Assembly (NCBI RefSeq): GCF_016123485.1
Contig: NZ_JADCKQ010000011.1
Span: 1-64,000, forward strand
Reading direction: 5' to 3'
Length of the DNA stretch: 64,000 nucleotides
From: Halocynthiibacter styelae
Lineage (GTDB): Bacteria; Pseudomonadota; Alphaproteobacteria; Rhodobacterales; Rhodobacteraceae
Below the pieces are notes generated by a model, which saw nothing but the letters and a program-made list of their open reading frames with translations, was not told the DNA's origin and searched no databases. Position numbers and translations under genes: made by a program. The first letter of the stretch is position 1. Every line of letters starts with the position of its first letter. Of this stretch, positions 9,602 through 17,748 are shown piece by piece.

Positions 9602-10224
9602 GATTCTTGCCCCCGGCGACCGATAAAGACCGTATTCGGGGCCACATCCGACAGCACCACGCATCCCGCACCAACAACCGCCCCATCCCCGATGCGCAAC
9701 CCCTGGCGTACCACGCAGGCTGCACCGATCAGCACGTTGTCACCCACATGCACGTTACCCGTAAGCCGCGCGCCCGTTGCGATATGTGCGTTCTGACCGA
9801 TGGTGTTGTGATGCTCGACTATAGCGCCGGTGTTCACAATAGCGCCGCACCCAATGGTTACCCCGGTCGCGACCACGCTTTGCGCTGCGATAAAACACCC
9901 GGAGCCGAGCTGCGCATTAGGCGAGACGCTGGCGTCTGGGTGAATGATTGTAGCAAGAGTATCGGTGTCCAGCCCTGCCAGGATCGCTGCGCGCCGTTGC
10001 GCTGATGCTGCGTCAACGAACCCCAGACCGATGGCACACATAGCCCCCCCAGCAAGGTACTTGCCCAGCGCACTGTCATCCCCCAGCCATTCGCCAAGCA
10101 GCGCATCACCACCAGCCTGCGGTGCGACATGCCCCGCAATCTGCCATCCAGCCAAATGCGCGGCTTCGGCGACGACACAGGCATGGCCGCCCGAACCGAT
10201 AAGAATGAGAGGCGTATCAGGCAT
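9598..10224 (-). CDS. legH: Hexapeptide-repeat sugar N-acetyltransferase (NeuD/PglD/LegH type)
   Basis: 208 aa. The N-terminal domain begins LILIGSGGHACVVAEA, the UDP-sugar-binding start of the NeuD/PglD family. The C-terminal part is a left-handed beta-helix with repeated hexapeptides (IGQNAH, VGDNVL, IGDGAV). The catalytic histidine is expected in VEHHNTIG. In the legionaminate route this class acetylates the 4-amino group of the UDP-diamino sugar made by LegC. Its presence, rather than a GNAT-type PseH, argues for legionaminate over pseudaminate chemistry. It overlaps legI by 8 bp. Confidence 0.87.
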   Translation of the reverse strand: MPDTPLILIGSGGHACVVAEAAHLAGWQIAGHVAPQAGGDALLGEWLGDDSALGKYLAGGAMCAIGLGFVDAASAQRRAAILAGLDTDTLATIIHPDASVSPNAQLGSGCFIAAQSVVATGVTIGCGAIVNTGAIVEHHNTIGQNAHIATGARLTGNVHVGDNVLIGAACVVRQGLRIGDGAVVGAGCVVLSDVAPNTVFIGRRGQES

Positions 10225-11233
10225 GAATATCGCCTGCGACTATTGGTGTATCTGCGGCCACATCTCGGGTCAGCACTGAGCCTATGACAAAATCCATCAT
10301 CCGTGGCGCAAGCCCTGTACCTGGTCGCACCACCTTGAGGTCGGCGGCGGTCAAAACAGTGCCCTTGGGCAAATCATGCACGGCTGTGATGGACCGGCGG
10401 CCAACAAGTGCTGTTTGCTTTTCCGCTTCCGTAGGCCCTTTGCGCCCCGTGCCAATGGCAGCTTCGATCCGGCGGATACCCGCGACGAACTCCGCAAAAT
10501 CATCAGGTTCCATCGAAGCTTTGTGATCCGGGCCCGGCAGGGTTTGATCAAGGGTAATATGCTTTTCGATCACCTTTGCTCCGCGCGCCACCGCCGCCCA
10601 TGAAATCTCTGGCCCCAGTGTGTGATCGGACCATCCCACGGGCAAGCCAAAAGCCTGCGCCATCGTGTCCATCGCCGCCAGATTACAATCCTCGGGGGCC
10701 GCGGGATAGTTGGACACGCAATGCAGCAATGAGACGTCAACATCACCCGCAGACTGAATGGCATTCAAGGCCTCTTCCACCTCGCCGATGGTTCCCATAC
10801 CCGTGGACAGAATGATCGGGCGCCCCTGTTTGGCCATGTAGGACAGCAGATCAAGATGCGTCAGGTCGCCCGAGCTGACCTTATAGGCGTTCACCCCGAT
10901 CCGAGCGAGGACATCGACGGCGTCCTCACTGAAGGGTGTCGACAGAAACGCAATCCCCCTTTGCTGACAATAGGCGTTGAGTTTGGCAAAGGTGTCCTCC
11001 GACAACTCAAGCGCTTTGAGCATCGCAAACTGACTGTCGTTATTTTCGGTATTCGCACTTTGATAGGCGGCTTTTGCAGCACTTGCAGTGACCAGATCTG
11101 TGGCACGAAAGGTCTGAAACTTGACAGCATCGGCCTTGCAGGCGACGGCGGCATCAATCAGTTCACAGGCCAGATCAAACGATCCGTTATGGTTCACACC
11201 GATTTCAGCAATGATATAGCAAGGGTCATCCAT
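10217..11233 (-). CDS. legI: Nonulosonic acid synthase (NeuB/LegI family)
   Basis: 338 aa from the ATG at 11233. An AGGA site overlaps the upstream stop codon; the longer frame to 11320 lies inside legB and is rejected. It condenses a six-carbon amino sugar with phosphoenolpyruvate to give a nine-carbon nonulosonic acid. Family signatures are AEIGVNHNG (residues 9-17), KFQTFRA, HCVSNYPA and WSDHT. A C-terminal SAF/antifreeze-like domain (about residues 275-338) completes the NeuB architecture. The start is 10 bp after legB. Choice among neuraminate, legionaminate and pseudaminate rests on the neighbouring genes. Confidence 0.92.
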   Translation of the reverse strand: MDDPCYIIAEIGVNHNGSFDLACELIDAAVACKADAVKFQTFRATDLVTASAAKAAYQSANTENNDSQFAMLKALELSEDTFAKLNAYCQQRGIAFLSTPFSEDAVDVLARIGVNAYKVSSGDLTHLDLLSYMAKQGRPIILSTGMGTIGEVEEALNAIQSAGDVDVSLLHCVSNYPAAPEDCNLAAMDTMAQAFGLPVGWSDHTLGPEISWAAVARGAKVIEKHITLDQTLPGPDHKASMEPDDFAEFVAGIRRIEAAIGTGRKGPTEAEKQTALVGRRSITAVHDLPKGTVLTAADLKVVRPGTGLAPRMMDFVIGSVLTRDVAADTPIVAGDIHA

Positions 11234-11243
11234 AATGTGCGTC

Positions 11244-12488
11244 CTACACACGGGCGTCCAGCGATTTTGCGCTGGCGCGGTGGCTTTGGGCAAAGGCAGG
11301 CTCGACCGTTGCGATTGCATTTTTCAACACCTCTTCGGTGAGCGTTGTTTGCGGCTGGTCGCTCAGGAACCCGCGCAAGGTCTCGATAAAAGCGGGAAAG
11401 ACGGCCGCGTCGGCGGGCGGCAGATAACCAATCTGCTCAAGCGAGGTGAAATCTCCGCGCGTCACGCTCTCACCTGCACCGATGAATTCTTCATAGGGCT
11501 TCTCCCCAGCGGTATCGAGCGGTGTAAGCAGCAAGGGATATTCGCCACGCGCCTTGCAGGTCGCGACCATGCTGCGTGCCTCATCCTCGTCACGGGTGAC
11601 CCACGGCTTGAGACCCTGAGCATCCAGATACCATGTGGCCACATCCTGGAGCAGCACAAGATGCTCGGCAGGGTCAAGGGCTGGCACAATGACACTGCGG
11701 TCCTGACCAAGGAAGGCGGCAAGCGTGCACAGATGACCTGATTCATCAAGCGAGACAAAGAAGCGACGGCAGCCTTCGGGGCAGGCCATCGGCTGACCCG
11801 CGGCCTGGCGCATTTGCCAGCTTTGCAGCAAGGAGCCGTTGGACATCGCCACATTGGCAAAGCGCGCAGAGGTGATCCGGGTTTGCTGGGTCCACGCCAG
11901 ATTGGGCGCAAACAATGCATGCTCCATCAGCCTTTTGGTCGCCCCCATCATCGAGCTGGGGTTTGCAGCTTTGTCTGTGGACACGCAAAAAAGGCCCTTC
12001 GGCGCACCGATCCCCTCAAGCCCCTGCGCCAGATCCACCAGCTTGAGCACGTTGGTCTCGAGCATGGCCAGGATGGAATAGGGATCTTTCTCGGAACGGA
12101 CATGTTTGAGGGCGGCGAAGTTCAGCACATAGTCGTAGGGTTTGCTTTGTGCCGCCAGCCAGTGTTTGAACGGCGCGCCACCATAATCGAATGGCAGGGT
12201 CAACAACTCGTCCACCAGTACAGGCTCAGGCGCAGACCGCAGGGCACGAATGACCTCGGCCAGACCGTTCTCGTTGTGGTCGATCACATGTACCACCGAA
12301 GGGGCAAACCGCATGACATTGCGCAGCGTATGAAACCCGATAGAGCCAGCCCCACCAATGACCAGAATGCGCGACCCTTTGATTTTTTCCGACAGGGTGT
12401 CGTGAAAACGCAGGGAATCTTCGGTGAAAAAGCTGTTCTGTCGTCCTACGATACGGGAATCCAGGGTGGGCAGATGAAAGGATGTCAC
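11244..12488 (-). CDS. legB: Nucleotide-sugar 4,6-dehydratase (FlaA1/CapD type, LegB role)
   Basis: 414 aa with a GTG start overlapping ptmE by 4 bp (GTGA). The NAD(P) loop is GGAGSIG (residues 45-51). The active-site segment STDKAANP spans 170-177, and Met181-xxx-Lys185 follows. Met at the usual Tyr position is the S-M-K arrangement known from WbpM/CapD-type dehydratases. There are no membrane helices, so it is a soluble short form with a roughly 80-residue C-terminal extension. It would make the 4-keto-6-deoxy sugar that the adjacent LegC aminates. Campylobacter LegB is a retaining enzyme of a different subfamily, so 5-epimerising chemistry cannot be excluded. Confidence 0.8.
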   Translation of the reverse strand: MTSFHLPTLDSRIVGRQNSFFTEDSLRFHDTLSEKIKGSRILVIGGAGSIGFHTLRNVMRFAPSVVHVIDHNENGLAEVIRALRSAPEPVLVDELLTLPFDYGGAPFKHWLAAQSKPYDYVLNFAALKHVRSEKDPYSILAMLETNVLKLVDLAQGLEGIGAPKGLFCVSTDKAANPSSMMGATKRLMEHALFAPNLAWTQQTRITSARFANVAMSNGSLLQSWQMRQAAGQPMACPEGCRRFFVSLDESGHLCTLAAFLGQDRSVIVPALDPAEHLVLLQDVATWYLDAQGLKPWVTRDEDEARSMVATCKARGEYPLLLTPLDTAGEKPYEEFIGAGESVTRGDFTSLEQIGYLPPADAAVFPAFIETLRGFLSDQPQTTLTEEVLKNAIATVEPAFAQSHRASAKSLDARV

Positions 12489-13555
12489 GACGTTTTACCT
12501 TCGAAAATAGCGCGGGCGCGGGAGAGCTCAGCAATGTCACCGATGTCTATCCAGCGGCCTTCGTGTACGAATGTGCCGCCGTGCATGTCAGACTGCTGAA
12601 GGTCCGTGAACAGGGTGGGCAGGTCATAGAATTTGCCTTCAGGGACTTTTCTCAGCACCGATTTGGACAGCATGTAATAGCCAGCGTTGATCTTGAATTG
12701 GATGGTGGGTTTTTCCTGCGCCTCGACGAAATCGCCTTCAGGGGACGTTTTGACCAGACCATAGGGCACGGTGTAATTGAAATTGCGCACCACCATCGTG
12801 GCATCCCAGTTGTTGCTCTGGTGCTGAAGACGCAACCCGTCCACGTCGATGTCGTTGAGGATATCACCGTTGAGACACAAGAAAGGCTCGGACAACTCTT
12901 CGACATCCACAAGGCTGAGCGCACCGCCCGTGCCCAGTCGTTTTTGCTCGTGTACATAAGAGATCGAAACGCCCAGCTGCGCACCATCGCCAAAGTGGTT
13001 CACGATCATCTCAGACAGATAGTTTGTCGACAGGACAAAGCGGGTCACGCCCTGATCGCGCAGCCCTTCGATGATGTGGCTCAGGATCGGTTTACCCCCC
13101 AGTTCCAGCATCGGTTTGGGGCAATCGTCGGTCAGCGGGGCCAGACGTTTGCCCAGCCCGCCCGCCATGATCACCGCTGTCAGCGACTTGGAATCGGAAG
13201 CAACCCACAGCACGAACAACGCCTCGATCTTGTTGTTGCGCACCAACGGCATGTATTCGACCCCGTGGCGTATCATCATGGCGCGGGCATCCACCACGGA
13301 GATGTCGGCTTCAATCTTCACGGGCGATCTGTTGACGACCTCGGAAGTCGGAATATGCACGTCATCGTTTTCCGACAGATAGCGCCTGATATCACCATCC
13401 GCGATCACGCCGACAAAGTCACCACCCTGTGCGGCCACAACAGGGACCAGTCGCAGGCCCGCGTTGCTCATAATGCGCATGGCATCCTGTATCGTCTGAT
13501 CCTCGCGCACGCACAGCGCGGCCAAATCGTCGCCGTTGTAATTTGCCAGTCTCAT
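12485..13555 (-). CDS. ptmE: CBS-domain sugar-1-phosphate nucleotidyltransferase (PtmE-like)
   Basis: 356 aa. Two CBS domains (about residues 8-60 and 70-118) precede a nucleotidyltransferase domain that starts AVIMAGGLGKRLAPLT (127-142). The sugar-phosphate site GTGGAL is intact. PtmE of Campylobacter has this same architecture and makes GDP-glucosamine for legionaminic acid. A guanylyl donor here is inferred from that similarity. It overlaps legC upstream and legB downstream by 4 bp each. The CBS pair suggests allosteric control by a nucleotide. Confidence 0.85.
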   Translation of the reverse strand: MRLANYNGDDLAALCVREDQTIQDAMRIMSNAGLRLVPVVAAQGGDFVGVIADGDIRRYLSENDDVHIPTSEVVNRSPVKIEADISVVDARAMMIRHGVEYMPLVRNNKIEALFVLWVASDSKSLTAVIMAGGLGKRLAPLTDDCPKPMLELGGKPILSHIIEGLRDQGVTRFVLSTNYLSEMIVNHFGDGAQLGVSISYVHEQKRLGTGGALSLVDVEELSEPFLCLNGDILNDIDVDGLRLQHQSNNWDATMVVRNFNYTVPYGLVKTSPEGDFVEAQEKPTIQFKINAGYYMLSKSVLRKVPEGKFYDLPTLFTDLQQSDMHGGTFVHEGRWIDIGDIAELSRARAIFEGKTS

Positions 13556-14718
13556 GCGCGTGCTCCGTGGTTGTCCCAGAACGCTGCAGCTGCAGCAAGA
13601 ACGGTAGCCTTGTCAGCATCCGGGATATGGGTGGAGCAAGGCAGCGGAAAGATACGTTCCCAAAGGTCTCCGGTCACGGGCATCGGCTCGGCCCACGCAT
13701 CGAGATAGGGAGTTTGAAGATGAAGCGGTTTCCAGAAAGGGCGCAAATCAATGCCAGCCGCTTTCATATGCGCGCGGAATTTTGCCCCAATTTCGGGTGT
13801 ATCGCCTGTGTACCAAAAACCAGAAAACCAGTGGCCGTTCTGGCCGTGCGGCGGTTCAGGAAATGCGCTGAGCACGGCGGAATTCGCCGCAAAATTGGCA
13901 TAGGCATCGCGGATCGATTTCTTGGCCGCAAGAAAATCCTCCAGCCGCTCTAGCTGGGCCATACCAACGGCAGCCTGCAGATTGGTCATGCGGTAGTTAT
14001 AGGCCACTATATCGTGGTCGTAATTCGCACCCACACGTCCTGTCGAGCTAAGATGTTTGATCCGCGCTATTAGAGCCTCATCCTGCGCGGCCACCGCACC
14101 TCCGCCGCCACATGTGACGGTCTTGTTGCCGTTGAAGGAATAGCACACCGCATCAACGCCCGTTGCACCCAGTGGCACCTGTGCGCCATAGGTTGTGCCG
14201 ATCGCGGCGGCAGCATCTACAATCACCCGCAGGCCGAACTCTTTCGCCAACGCAATCAAGCCGTCGAAATCAGGCACAGCCCCCATGACCATGACAGGCA
14301 TAATGGCGCGCAGGATTTTGCCGCTGGCGCGGTGCAGGCGCCCGTCGGGGTGTGCATCAGTCTGGCTCTCGATAGCGGCGCGGGCGCGGGCAGTATCCAA
14401 CATCCAGTCACTGGCACCTACGTCGACCAGCCACACATCCGCGCGCGCATGACTGACGGAATTGGCGCTGGCAATAAACGTAAGGGAAGGAACCATCACC
14501 AGATCCCCCTCGCCAATGCCCAACCCTTCAAGCGCCAGATGCAACGCTGTAGTTCCACTGCACAAAACAGCGGCGGTGGATGTCCCGCTTAGTGCTGCGA
14601 TACGCTCCTCAAAATCGTTTACAAACGGACCAACCGTAGAAACAAAAGTGGAGGTAATACAGTCTTGCAAATAAGCAGCTTCGTTTCCATTGAGATTCGG
14701 GACGGCGAGGGGGATCAT
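13552..14718 (-). CDS. legC: PLP-dependent nucleotide-sugar aminotransferase (LegC family)
   Basis: 388 aa DegT/DnrJ/EryC1-fold aminotransferase and first gene of the leftward operon. The PLP lysine is Lys199 in SFNGNKTVTCGGGG, a variant strongly associated with the LegC subfamily. Asp168 (VIVDAAAAIG) would contact the PLP ring nitrogen. It would aminate C4 of the 4-keto sugar from LegB using glutamate. The ATG at 14718 has only a distant AAGG, so initiation may be weak. The 184-bp gap to the divergent GNAT gene should contain both operon promoters. Confidence 0.9.
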   Translation of the reverse strand: MIPLAVPNLNGNEAAYLQDCITSTFVSTVGPFVNDFEERIAALSGTSTAAVLCSGTTALHLALEGLGIGEGDLVMVPSLTFIASANSVSHARADVWLVDVGASDWMLDTARARAAIESQTDAHPDGRLHRASGKILRAIMPVMVMGAVPDFDGLIALAKEFGLRVIVDAAAAIGTTYGAQVPLGATGVDAVCYSFNGNKTVTCGGGGAVAAQDEALIARIKHLSSTGRVGANYDHDIVAYNYRMTNLQAAVGMAQLERLEDFLAAKKSIRDAYANFAANSAVLSAFPEPPHGQNGHWFSGFWYTGDTPEIGAKFRAHMKAAGIDLRPFWKPLHLQTPYLDAWAEPMPVTGDLWERIFPLPCSTHIPDADKATVLAAAAAFWDNHGARA

Positions 14719-14902
14719 AATAACAATATAACCTTCGAATTCTTATATTTCGGGGCGATCCGCAGCGTGTCGTAAACGCCCGTATCACTCACCCAAATCC
14801 TTAACACAGATGCAACGAGCAGACCACCTTGATTGACATCCGGCTCGGCTTCCTGGATATCTGTTACCCGAAAGCCGTTACGATGACAAGGACGCCAGAC
14901 AT
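14719..14902. promoter_or_regulatory. Divergent promoter region of the two nonulosonate operons
   Basis: 184 bp between legC (leftward) and the GNAT gene (rightward), the only divergent junction inside the nonulosonate genes. It must supply promoters in both directions. The half next to legC is AT-rich. A short out-of-frame reading frame starting at 14883 (atgaca...) ends at the GNAT start codon, but it probably has no role. No operator repeat was recognised. Confidence 0.55.
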
Positions 14903-15859
14903 ATGACCAAAGGCTATGATATCCGTCCCTGGCAGCCTGGTGACGAGCATGCCATTCTGGATTTGTTTCACGCAAGTTTCGGGCGCAGACTGACACCTGA
15001 GTTCTGGCGCTGGCGGTTTAGCGATCACCCTGCGGGCGGCCCCCTGATCATGCTGGCATGGAAGGGTGACAGGCTGGCCGCGCATTACGGCGCAAGTCAG
15101 GCACCTCTGTATTATGAAGGAGAGGTGATCCCCTCGGCCATGTCCATGACCACGATGACCCACCCCGACGACCGCGGCCTGGGGCTGGTCGAAACGGTGG
15201 GCCAGGCGCTTTATGACAGCTTGCGCGGCGATGGATATGCAGCTGTATGGGGCTTTCCCAATGCGATGATCAACGCCACACGACAGCGTAAACTGGCATG
15301 GCAGCCGATTGACGATATCACGTCGCTATCGATGGCAGTTAAAACCACGCGCGTCCCAAAGATCGACCCGGCACTCAAGGTCGAAACAGTTGACGTGATC
15401 GATGCACGATTTTGGGAGGTTAAAAAGCGGGGCGCTCAGGCAGGTACTGTGATGGGTTTGCGCGATGCGGCCACGCTGGGCTGGCGGGTTGATCGCAATC
15501 CGATCAACACCTACACCCATTATGTCATTCCTGCGGGCGCTGGACAAATTGCAGGCTATGCGATCACCAAATCATTCGGCGATGCTGCCGTGGACATCGT
15601 GGACATCTGCGGCACGCAGGGTGCTCACGTGATGGCCCTTCTGGCAGAAATCCGCCAGCGTGCGGCCCGGGACGGGATCAAGCAGATGAACTGCTGGTCC
15701 CAGCGGATGGACCCGGCGCGCCTGCATCTTGAGCATTTTGGCTTTGCGGCCAGCGCCCCCGTGACGTATCTGGGCGGCAGAAGCTTTGTAAACACGATTA
15801 AGGATTTTACGGACTCGCGGAGCTGGCGTATCGCCATGCTCGATTCCGATCTCTACTGA
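14903..15859 (+). CDS. GNAT-family acyltransferase of the polysaccharide cluster
   Basis: 318 aa, start ATG at 14903 with AAGGA about 10 bases upstream. The N-terminal GNAT fold shows RPWQPGDEHAILDLF and an acetyl-CoA-binding strand-loop, HPDDRGLGLVETV, near residue 91. A GFPN motif follows, as in Eis-type GNAT proteins. The C-terminal half is a second, degenerate GNAT-like region. As first gene of the operon with legG and a PIG-L deacetylase, it may acylate an amino group of the nonulosonate after deacetylation. It could alternatively be a more general N-acyltransferase. Confidence 0.78.
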   Translation: MTKGYDIRPWQPGDEHAILDLFHASFGRRLTPEFWRWRFSDHPAGGPLIMLAWKGDRLAAHYGASQAPLYYEGEVIPSAMSMTTMTHPDDRGLGLVETVGQALYDSLRGDGYAAVWGFPNAMINATRQRKLAWQPIDDITSLSMAVKTTRVPKIDPALKVETVDVIDARFWEVKKRGAQAGTVMGLRDAATLGWRVDRNPINTYTHYVIPAGAGQIAGYAITKSFGDAAVDIVDICGTQGAHVMALLAEIRQRAARDGIKQMNCWSQRMDPARLHLEHFGFAASAPVTYLGGRSFVNTIKDFTDSRSWRIAMLDSDLY

Positions 15860-15868
15860 AAGGCCACC

Positions 15869-17035
15869 ATGACACGCCACGTTCACTTTCTCACAGGCAT
15901 CCGCTCTGAATACGATATCCTTGCGCCTGTGATCAGCGCAGTCAACGCGACCGAAGGACTTGAAGCCAGCGTGATCGTGACGGGCGGCCACTTGAGCACG
16001 CGTTTGGGCAATTCGGTTAGTCAGATAGAAGCGGACGGTTTTCGCATTGCGGCACGCATCGACACCCTGCTGGCTTCTGACGGACTGTCAGGGCGGGTCA
16101 AAGGGGCAGCACTGCAGATGGCAGGCATGACCGATCTGTTCGCGATGGAGCGGCCTGATTTTCTGGTGGTGATGGGCGACCGAGAGGAATCCCTGACGGG
16201 CGCCGTGACGGGCCTCTATCATCATATCCCCGTGGTGCATCTGGGCGGGGGTGACCACGCCGAGGACGGCAATGTTGATAACCCGATCCGTCATGCAGTC
16301 TCTAAATTAGCGAACTTACACATGGCCACCACACCACTGAGCGGTGCGCGGCTGCGTGCATTGGGTGAGGAAGGCTGGCGGATTAATGTGGTGGGAGCCT
16401 CAGGCCTCGACCGACTGATCAGCACACCGCATATGGACCGCGCAGCGGTTGAGGGTGCGATGGGGCTGGAGTTCAACGGTGCGCCCTATGTCGTGTTCCT
16501 CTATCACCCCACAATTACCGATTTTTCCGCCGCGCGCGAACATATGGCCACCATATCGGAGGTCCTGGAAAACAGCGGTCTCAACATCGTGGCGATGATG
16601 CCCAACACCGATCCGGGCAATGATGCTGTCGTGGCTGAGTTGACAGCTCTGTCGGCGCGATGTGACCGGGTCAGACTTTTCTCATTTCTTGAGCGCATGA
16701 CATTCGTCAATATGCTGCGCCATGCGTCTGCAATGGTGGGCAATTCCTCGGCGGGTATTCTTGAGGCCCCTACGCTGGGCCTGCCCACCGTGAACATTGG
16801 CAAGCGACAGCGCGGTCGCGAACATGCCAACAACGTCATTTTCACCGATTATGACCCCGCCGAAATTTCCAACGCGCTGACCAAAGTCACCACCGACCAA
16901 ACGTTCCGCGCGCAAGTGGCCAAATGCGAGACACCTTACGGCGACGGCACGGCCAGCGCACGGATCGCGCAAGTTCTGGCGCAGACGGAAATCAACGCGG
17001 AACTGATGCACAAACGATTTATATTAGAAGGTTGA
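15869..17035 (+). CDS. legG: Hydrolysing UDP-sugar 2-epimerase (NeuC/LegG family)
   Basis: 388 aa. It releases UDP and inverts C2 of the UDP-diacetamido sugar, giving the mannose-configured substrate of LegI. Family marks are TGIRSEYDIL at the N-terminus, GDREESLTGA, the GGDHAEDGNVDNPIRH segment and the C-terminal nucleotide site NSSAGILEAPTLG and VNIGKRQRGR. An AAAGG ribosome site precedes the ATG. It is separated from the rest of the leg genes by the divergent promoter but completes the set. Using NeuC-type chemistry rather than PseG is another argument for the legionaminate branch. Confidence 0.92.
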   Translation: MTRHVHFLTGIRSEYDILAPVISAVNATEGLEASVIVTGGHLSTRLGNSVSQIEADGFRIAARIDTLLASDGLSGRVKGAALQMAGMTDLFAMERPDFLVVMGDREESLTGAVTGLYHHIPVVHLGGGDHAEDGNVDNPIRHAVSKLANLHMATTPLSGARLRALGEEGWRINVVGASGLDRLISTPHMDRAAVEGAMGLEFNGAPYVVFLYHPTITDFSAAREHMATISEVLENSGLNIVAMMPNTDPGNDAVVAELTALSARCDRVRLFSFLERMTFVNMLRHASAMVGNSSAGILEAPTLGLPTVNIGKRQRGREHANNVIFTDYDPAEISNALTKVTTDQTFRAQVAKCETPYGDGTASARIAQVLAQTEINAELMHKRFILEG

Positions 17036-17038
17036 GGC

Positions 17039-17722
17039 ATGTTTTCAGACGATCAAAAGGGCCCCGTTCTGGTGCTTGCACCGCATCCTGATGATGAGAC
17101 GCTGGGGGCAGGTGGAGCCCTGCTGCGCGCAGCGGCGCAAGGGCGGGCGATACATTGGCTGATCGGCACCAAAATGCGCGCCGAAGACGGTTGGCCCGCC
17201 GAAAAGATGGCACTGCGCGATAAAGAGATCGAAACGGTGACCGAAGCGTTCGGATTTGCAAGCGTGCATATCTTACCCTTTCCCGCCGCTCGCCTGGACA
17301 CACTGCCCATGGGCGACCTGGTTGCAGCCATCGGCGCCGTCGTGAAAGAGGTTGAGCCCGAAACCATCCTGCTTCCGCACCGCGGCGATGCGCACAGCGA
17401 TCATGCAGCCCTGCATGAGGCGGGGGCAGCCTGTGCCAAGTGGTTCAGATACCCGTCGGTGCGCAACACGCTTGTCTATGAGGTGCTCTCCGAGACGGAC
17501 GCCGCAGTGCAGGATGGCGAGAAATTCGAACCAAACGTTTTTGTCGACATCACGGATTTCCTTGAACGCAAGCTGGAGATCACCAGCATGTTCGGCGCTG
17601 AAATCCAACCGTTCCCCTTTCCTCGCAGCCTTCGGGCCGTGCGGGCACAAGCCGAAGTGCGCGGCGTTGCATGCGGCACGGCCGCTGCCGAGTGCTTTAT
17701 GCTGTTGCGGTCAAACCAGTAG
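17039..17722 (+). CDS. PIG-L/LmbE-family deacetylase
   Basis: 227 aa zinc-dependent N-deacetylase family. The metal motif HPDDE appears at residues 16-20, followed by ETLGAGG, and the second ligand motif HSDH is near residue 121. A GAGG site precedes the start, 3 bp after legG. It probably removes an N-acetyl group from a sugar or nucleotide-sugar of this pathway, leaving an amine for the GNAT enzyme encoded two genes upstream. Use on a glycolipid or glycan intermediate is also possible. Confidence 0.85.
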   Translation: MFSDDQKGPVLVLAPHPDDETLGAGGALLRAAAQGRAIHWLIGTKMRAEDGWPAEKMALRDKEIETVTEAFGFASVHILPFPAARLDTLPMGDLVAAIGAVVKEVEPETILLPHRGDAHSDHAALHEAGAACAKWFRYPSVRNTLVYEVLSETDAAVQDGEKFEPNVFVDITDFLERKLEITSMFGAEIQPFPFPRSLRAVRAQAEVRGVACGTAAAECFMLLRSNQ

Positions 17723-17748
17723 ATACGATTACATCCAAAGGGTGCATT

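Noticed and set aside
9598-11233. Pseudaminic acid pathway
   Set aside because: The cluster has a NeuD/LegH-type hexapeptide acetyltransferase and a NeuC/LegG-type epimerase instead of PseH and PseG; only the synthase and cytidylyltransferase are shared.
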